From Mactromeris polynyma (lineage: Eukaryota > Mollusca > Bivalvia > Venerida > Mactridae): a DNA stretch of 64,000 nt. Shown piece by piece: positions 59,601 through 64,000 of the stretch; the first letter of the stretch is position 1, and each line of letters begins with the position of its first letter. The translations under genes were made by a program, and so were the position numbers. The stretch is taken from positions 1-64,000 of the forward strand of contig JASFXZ010000076.1 of assembly GCA_032209605.1 (NCBI GenBank). Reading direction: 5' to 3'. The notes under the pieces were generated by a model. That model had not been told where the DNA came from and did not search any database. It saw only the letters and a program-made list of their open reading frames with translations.

Positions 59601-59689
59601 TATGTATTGTGTTATATTGGACTGTAAAGTGACACTTTAGTTCTAGATACATGTACATTGAAAAATGGTTAGTCATGACTAATTAAATT

Positions 59690-59965
59690 ATTACAGGGAA
59701 CGACACATACGACAATGCCTCCTCACACAAATCCCCGGTAAAACAACAGTCTACAGAACATTAGGCACTGCGAAAGTGAAGGGATCAACGTGTATGGGAA
59801 CAGCGGCGCAAGGAATCATCTGGCCGACTTAATAGTTCAGAGTAAACATGTCATACTACTAAATAAAGCCTGCGTTGAATCCCAGACCGTCGGCAATTAG
59901 ACTATTGAAGAACGCATATGTTCAGTCTGAATGCTCTCATTCGGATTGTCTATAAGAAATATTTA
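59690..59965 (+). repeat. relic of the 2.9-kb peptide-gene unit
   Basis: A decayed start (attacagggaacgacacatac, copy of the dispersed repeat) is joined at about 59832 to tagttcagagtaaacatgtc and ttcagtctgaatgctctca, which match 45236-45370 and 48180-48310. No mature-peptide exon is present. The retrotransposon to its right begins where the similarity stops. Confidence 0.7.
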
Positions 59966-59977
59966 CTAGTATTGATT

Positions 59978-60351
59978 AATTATTAAATTAAACGAGACTT
60001 ACCTGGTAAGTTGAAGTATAATTTGAATTCTATGAGTTCTGATTAATTATATTGAGTACTTAAATGAGATCGCCTTCCGTTCGCGCATGCGCATCAGTCT
60101 TTAACCCGATTTTCTGTTTTACTACCAACCGCGTTCCTATTTACTAGAGTATATACATACTAATAATAAATTTCAGGTTTACCATTCACGTCACATATGT
60201 AAATACATTTCAAAAGAACCAAGTTTTCTGAATTCCATGAGTTCTGGGTGGGTTTTGGGTGGGATTTTAGTACTCAATATAATTAATCAGAACTCATAGA
60301 ATTCAAATTATACTTCAACTTACCAGGTAAGTCTCGTTTAATTTAATAATT
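59978..60351. repeat. perfect 83-bp inverted repeat at the DIRS 3' end
   Basis: 59978-60060 and 60269-60351 are exact reverse complements (aattattaaattaaacgaga ... tatattgagtact), with a 208-bp spacer. This may be the terminal repeat plus the internal complementary region known in DIRS elements. The spacer also has a partial direct copy (aattccatgagttctg). Confidence 0.9.
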
Positions 60352-60459
60352 CTATTTCGTTCAGAAATAATTATTTTCGTCTAAAATGAGATTTCAACGT
60401 AGAAAAACAGAAAATCTCAACGAGAAACACCCAATCAGTTGAATAAAAAACCTTTTTAC

Positions 60460-61671
60460 CTATGATAAATTCAACACAACATCACTGAAACTTTTTTCAC
60501 TCCTTATAGTCTTATTGTAGAACGTCTGGAATGTTCCCGTGTTAGTCCATCCCCCCGCATGAAGAATGCTTTGTATCGGAACGCCTTTATCACATGCTTT
60601 TGAAGTTGATGCGGCTCTTATTGTATGAGGTCCGTATCTATTTATGTCAATTCCTGACCTAGCCATAACTGTCTTTATCCACCTTGCAACAGTATCCTTT
60701 GTAACTGCCATGTGTGGTCTTGTATAACTAATGAGAAGTTTACTCTCTTCTTCAGCTCTCAGAAGTTCTGTGCGTTTCAAATATTCTTTAATCACATAAT
60801 ACACACAAAGTCGCCTGTCTGGCGGGTATGCTTCAAATTTCAAAAAATTAACATTAAATCCTGGACGACTCTGCTTGAGAAGTCCATCAACATAAATTAC
60901 AAACTGGAACTTTAACTTTTGTAACTTTTTAACAGATAACATGTATAATGTCTGCACCCTCGTTGCATTCGTTAAACCCATCAGCATAACTAATTTTAGT
61001 GTCAGATCTTTTAATGTCAGTTCCTTGACAGGTGACAGTGTTCTCAAATAAACGAGTACTTTATTCACATCCCAAATATCAGAGTAACGGGGTTTCACTG
61101 GCCTAATATTATAAACTCCACGTAAAAATCGAGCTACAAGCGGATGACTTCCAACAGAAACAGAGTCCAGTTTTATTCCTAATGAAGACAATGCAGATCT
61201 GGCAGTGTTTATGCAACTGTAACCTACGCCTTTTTCAAACAACTCTGTTAAAAATTCTATTACATCATTCACAGACGGCTGTACTTCACTAACTTTCCGT
61301 TTATTACAGAAACATAACCACCTATTGATGTAAGTTTTGTATTGTTGCTTAGTTGATGTCCGCCACGATGCAATGAAGATTGCGGTAGCTTTCTTTGAAA
61401 AACCCTGGCTTCGGAATGAATTCCCGATACTAAACACACTATCATTTTTAACCGTTTCCCCATAGGGTGCTTTATCTGCAGATGTTTGAGCTGCAATAAA
61501 GTTTCGCTTTTCGGTAATACTCTTGGATGGTCCACTAGAATGCGAAGAAGTACTGGAAACCATAACTGCGTTGTCCACAAAGGAACGACCATGATTGCTC
61601 GTGCTTGGTCTGATATGATCTTTCGAATGCAACGATTGATCAGACTGAAAGGACAAAAAATATATGAGCAT
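60460..61671 (-). CDS. DIRS tyrosine recombinase
   Basis: The recombinase integrates DIRS circular DNA without an integrase. The N-terminal SAM-like core-binding region reads STKQQYKTYINRWLCFC and SALSSLGIKL. The catalytic part shows LTNATRVQTLYML (first arginine), YGPHTIRAASTSKA (H-x-x-R), HAGGWTN (tryptophan in the second His position) and FQTFYNKTI (tyrosine nucleophile). All key residues are visible and the frame is open, so this part may still be functional. The first 70 or so residues of this frame overlap the methylase-like region and may not belong. Confidence 0.9.
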   Translation of the reverse strand: MLIYFLSFQSDQSLHSKDHIRPSTSNHGRSFVDNAVMVSSTSSHSSGPSKSITEKRNFIAAQTSADKAPYGETVKNDSVFSIGNSFRSQGFSKKATAIFIASWRTSTKQQYKTYINRWLCFCNKRKVSEVQPSVNDVIEFLTELFEKGVGYSCINTARSALSSLGIKLDSVSVGSHPLVARFLRGVYNIRPVKPRYSDIWDVNKVLVYLRTLSPVKELTLKDLTLKLVMLMGLTNATRVQTLYMLSVKKLQKLKFQFVIYVDGLLKQSRPGFNVNFLKFEAYPPDRRLCVYYVIKEYLKRTELLRAEEESKLLISYTRPHMAVTKDTVARWIKTVMARSGIDINRYGPHTIRAASTSKACDKGVPIQSILHAGGWTNTGTFQTFYNKTIRSEKSFSDVVLNLS

Positions 61672-62304
61672 TCATAAACACTCCAATCAAGAGTAAAAGC
61701 ATCAATGAATAATGCATCAGGATCTGGTCTGTAAGCACAGTATTGCTCCACTTTGTGATTTAATCTAGAAGCAAAAAGGTCTATAACAGGTTTCTGCCAA
61801 ATATCACATATTTTCTGAAATATATCCTGTCTTAATTCCCACTCAATATTGTCATTAAAGTGCCGGGAAGGGCCATCAGCCTCATTTTGTTTGCCTGGAA
61901 TGTGTGCACATGTAAGCCAAAAATTGCTCAATACAGCACAGCCATATCGATTTACTTACATCATTACATTCAATCGACTTGCAACCACCCATATTATTGA
62001 CATAGCAGACTGCGGTAGTAGAATCAGAGAGGATTTTCACATGTTTATTTGCGATTTTGTCTGCAAGTGCTTTGACAGCAAAGAAAATAGCCTTTAGTTC
62101 TAAAACATTTATGTGAAGGTTTTGCTCACTAGGTTTCCACCTGCCATTTGCTGTAATACTGTCACAAACAAACCCCCAGCCTAAGTTTGAACTGTCAGTT
62201 TGGATAACCACTTCAGGATTTCCTCTATCAATTTTTCTATACTGACAGTGTACATTTCTGACCCACCAAGATAAATCATTTCTCATGAAACTTGTAATAT
62301 CCAT
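61269..62304 (-). pseudogene. DIRS RNase H and methylase-like region, frameshifted
   Basis: The upstream frame (62304-61882) holds RNase H: VIQTDSSNLGWGF, HINVLELKAIFFAV and ILSDSTTAVCYVN supply the D, E, D active residues. A break near 61920 shifts to the frame with CAHIPGKQNEADGPSRHF, the last RNase H motif. Then comes WQKPVIDLFASRLNHKVEQY and DPDALFIDAFTLDW, typical of the region after RNase H in DIRS elements that is often called methylase-like. Confidence 0.8.
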
Positions 62305-63300
62305 CTTAGCCTCAAAATTCCGAGACTCTGTTTTAATGCAAAAGATTTTGCTTTTTCTAAGTTTCTATAATGTAATCTACCATAGTCTACAGCAGAGAAT
62401 GCTGCTACCAACAAACCAATCACTTGAGCAACTTGCCGAATTGTTGCTTTATCTTGATCATGTAACTTTTTACATTTTTCAACTATAATGATCTTTTTGT
62501 CATCAGGCAAGTACACTATCATGAGCTTGGAATCAATCCAAAATCCCAAATGTACTATATTTGTACAAGGTGTCATGACAGACTTATCCTCATTTATCAG
62601 AAAACCTAAAGAATTCATCAAACTGACAGTATCCTCTACATTTTTTATGCATTCATCAACAGTTAGTCCCCCAAGAAAACTGTCATCAATGAATCCACTA
62701 CTAATGTGCCCCTTGTTTCTCAGAGTGGAATATACAGGTTTAAGCAATCGAGTAAAAATAAGTGGCCCGTGGGCCAGCCCATTCGGCATTGCGGCAAATT
62801 GATAAATTTTGTCTCTCCATATAAATCTCAAGAAAATTTGGTGTTCATCAGCTACCTTAATAGAGTAGTATGCATGTCTTATATCTATCGAACACATGTA
62901 CATGTCTTTCACAACTAGCTTCAAAGTTGTTTCAAAGGTTTCCATTTTAAAATGGTGATACGGTAAAAATGTATTCAATTTTTTTAGGTTTAGAATTAAC
63001 CTATATTCTCCATTCTTTTTTGGTCTTAAAAATATTGGAGACAAAAATTGACGCTTTTCATAGCCTACAACCTTTATTACTTCCATACAACTTCTTTAAC
63101 TCTATATCAACTATTTCTTCTTCTGCTCGACTGAATTTTGATTGGTAATTTGAATTTTCCTGATGTGGTAAAGTACCATCTTTAAACTGTATATGATAGT
63201 GTTTTACTATATCTAAAATATCTGGGTCACTAGTCAATTTTTCCCATACAGAGACAAAATTTTTCAATCTACCTGCCTTAAATGTATTACATACCTGCAA
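62283..63300 (-). pseudogene. DIRS reverse transcriptase, frameshifted
   Basis: The start frame (63300-63058) has AGRLKNFVSVWEKLTSDPDI, a hallmark of the DIRS pol N-terminus. A frameshift near 63080 passes to 63086-62283. There SPIFLRPKKNGEYRLILNL, MCSIDIRHAYYSI, FAAMPNGLAHGP, GFIDDSFLGG and HLGFWIDSK are RT motifs, with FIDD as catalytic motif. A second break near 62330 separates it from RNase H. Confidence 0.85.
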
Positions 63301-63311
63301 AATTTGGCTGT

Positions 63312-64000
63312 TTACTTTCGTGCCACTCCCCGGCGACCTACGTTTTTTGGCAGCATGCCTCTACCAAAAGTTCCATAACCACGTGCAAATGGTGGTCTTC
63401 GTGCCCCAAAATATCGTCCTCTAAAGAATGGACGTCCACGGAAACGCTGTTGGCCATAGCCATACTGTAAACGATTCCCCATTTTATTACAGTCTTCAAT
63501 TTCTTTGGCTGTTTTGGAGACATCGTCCCCGAACAGTTCGTTCGTAAATGGATACGAGTGATTACATAGGTGTGCATACTCTGCTTTGAGTTCGGGTCTC
63601 AAGAAATCACGTCTAGCCATATTTATCTGCACATTTGCCTGACCTACAAGGGCCAAAGAATCGTTACATTTGTCTAAAATGGAACTAAAGTCCACTGTAC
63701 AGTTCTGCTGTTCACTTTCTAAATTTGCCATCGCATCCATAGATTTTGCAAGATGTATGCCAGCTTTTACAATTGACTTTCCCACAGTCTGCAGCTTTCT
63801 ATCATTATTACGGGCTCTGGCCGACACAACATCCCATATTAACTTGTTCAATTTTACAACAGAAAGCCCTTCACAATTTTTAGGCCTTGCACATTTGTCA
63901 TCCTTTATCAAATCCTCGCATATCTCGTCAGATAATCCTTTTCTGAACATTTCATTCACATCTTTTGCTAAAACAGAATCAATGTCTTCACCAACGGTCT
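63312..64000 (-). CDS. DIRS gag-like protein, partial
   Basis: The frame is open to the window end, so the start is outside. The C-terminus is Arg/Gly-rich (RFRGRPFFRGRYFGARRPPF), a probable nucleic-acid-binding tail. The middle is helical (MARRDFLRPELKAEYAHLC). It ends just upstream of the pol frame, as in other DIRS elements. Confidence 0.8.
   Translation of the reverse strand, partial: TVGEDIDSVLAKDVNEMFRKGLSDEICEDLIKDDKCARPKNCEGLSVVKLNKLIWDVVSARARNNDRKLQTVGKSIVKAGIHLAKSMDAMANLESEQQNCTVDFSSILDKCNDSLALVGQANVQINMARRDFLRPELKAEYAHLCNHSYPFTNELFGDDVSKTAKEIEDCNKMGNRLQYGYGQQRFRGRPFFRGRYFGARRPPFARGYGTFGRGMLPKNVGRRGVARK

Larger units (their letters stand above)
59978..64000 (-). mobile_element. DIRS-like retrotransposon (5' end outside window)
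   Basis: From right to left the minus strand encodes a gag-like protein, reverse transcriptase, RNase H with a following methylase-like region, and a tyrosine recombinase: the DIRS order. Several frame breaks separate the domains (about 63080, 62330 and 61920). The 3' end carries a perfect 83-bp inverted repeat. The 5' terminus lies beyond 64000. Confidence 0.9.

Noticed and set aside
1..64000. CRISPR array, rRNA genes or bacterial operons
   Set aside because: No regular spacer-repeat array, no rRNA sequence and no compact gene clusters are seen; the sequence is eukaryotic.

Overview
This is an AT-rich animal genome window, most likely from a lophotrochozoan and probably a bivalve mollusc. 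The evidence is GT/AG introns in small secreted-protein genes, many tRNA-headed SINEs, non-LTR and DIRS-type retrotransposons, a DD34D mariner, and many fold-back elements. There is no operon structure, and most long open frames are chance or repeat-derived.

Layout. 1-1090 contains no cytosine at all on the + strand and about half guanine; it looks unlike the rest and may be an assembly artefact. 1.1-7.4 kb is repeat mosaic: fold-back elements, a 93-bp satellite and SINEs. It carries an expanded copy of a block that recurs at 16.6-18.0 kb. 7.95-14.66 kb (minus) holds a spliced gene that I assembled from five exons with matching phases. It has an acidic part, a His-rich part with a CxCx4CxCC motif, a Thr-rich mucin-like part and a C-terminal Cys domain resembling DUF4773. 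A decayed mariner and a degenerate tandem repeat lie in its last intron. 18-29 kb is SINEs, fold-back elements and transposase or reverse transcriptase fragments, plus a 1.5-kb inverted-repeat element with a hAT-like element nested inside. 29.7-34.4 kb (plus) holds a spliced OB-fold-like gene with a frameshift and a stop in its first coding exon and a long hairpin in its first intron. 34.4-42.1 kb is sparse and repeat-rich.

42.2-50.5 kb (plus) is the most interesting part. A single signal-peptide exon is followed, after a 4-kb intron, by two tandem copies of a 2.9-kb unit. Each unit carries one exon for a 10-cysteine secreted peptide. By eye the flanking intron differs by about 1-2 percent, while the two mature-peptide exons differ at about 15 percent of bases: 17 replacement codons against 2 silent ones, with every cysteine kept. 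The second copy has also lost its stop codon. This is the pattern of strong diversifying selection on a defence or venom-like peptide, possibly with alternative splicing from one leader exon.

50.6-53.4 kb is a non-LTR retrotransposon with target-site duplications, inserted in a repeat that also begins each peptide unit. 53.7-59.6 kb has fold-back elements, pogo-like MITEs and two orphan exons with good splice sites. 59.7-59.96 kb is a relic of the peptide unit. From about 59.98 kb to the window end is a minus-strand DIRS-like retrotransposon (tyrosine recombinase, RNase H, reverse transcriptase, partial gag) with a perfect 83-bp inverted repeat near its 3' end.
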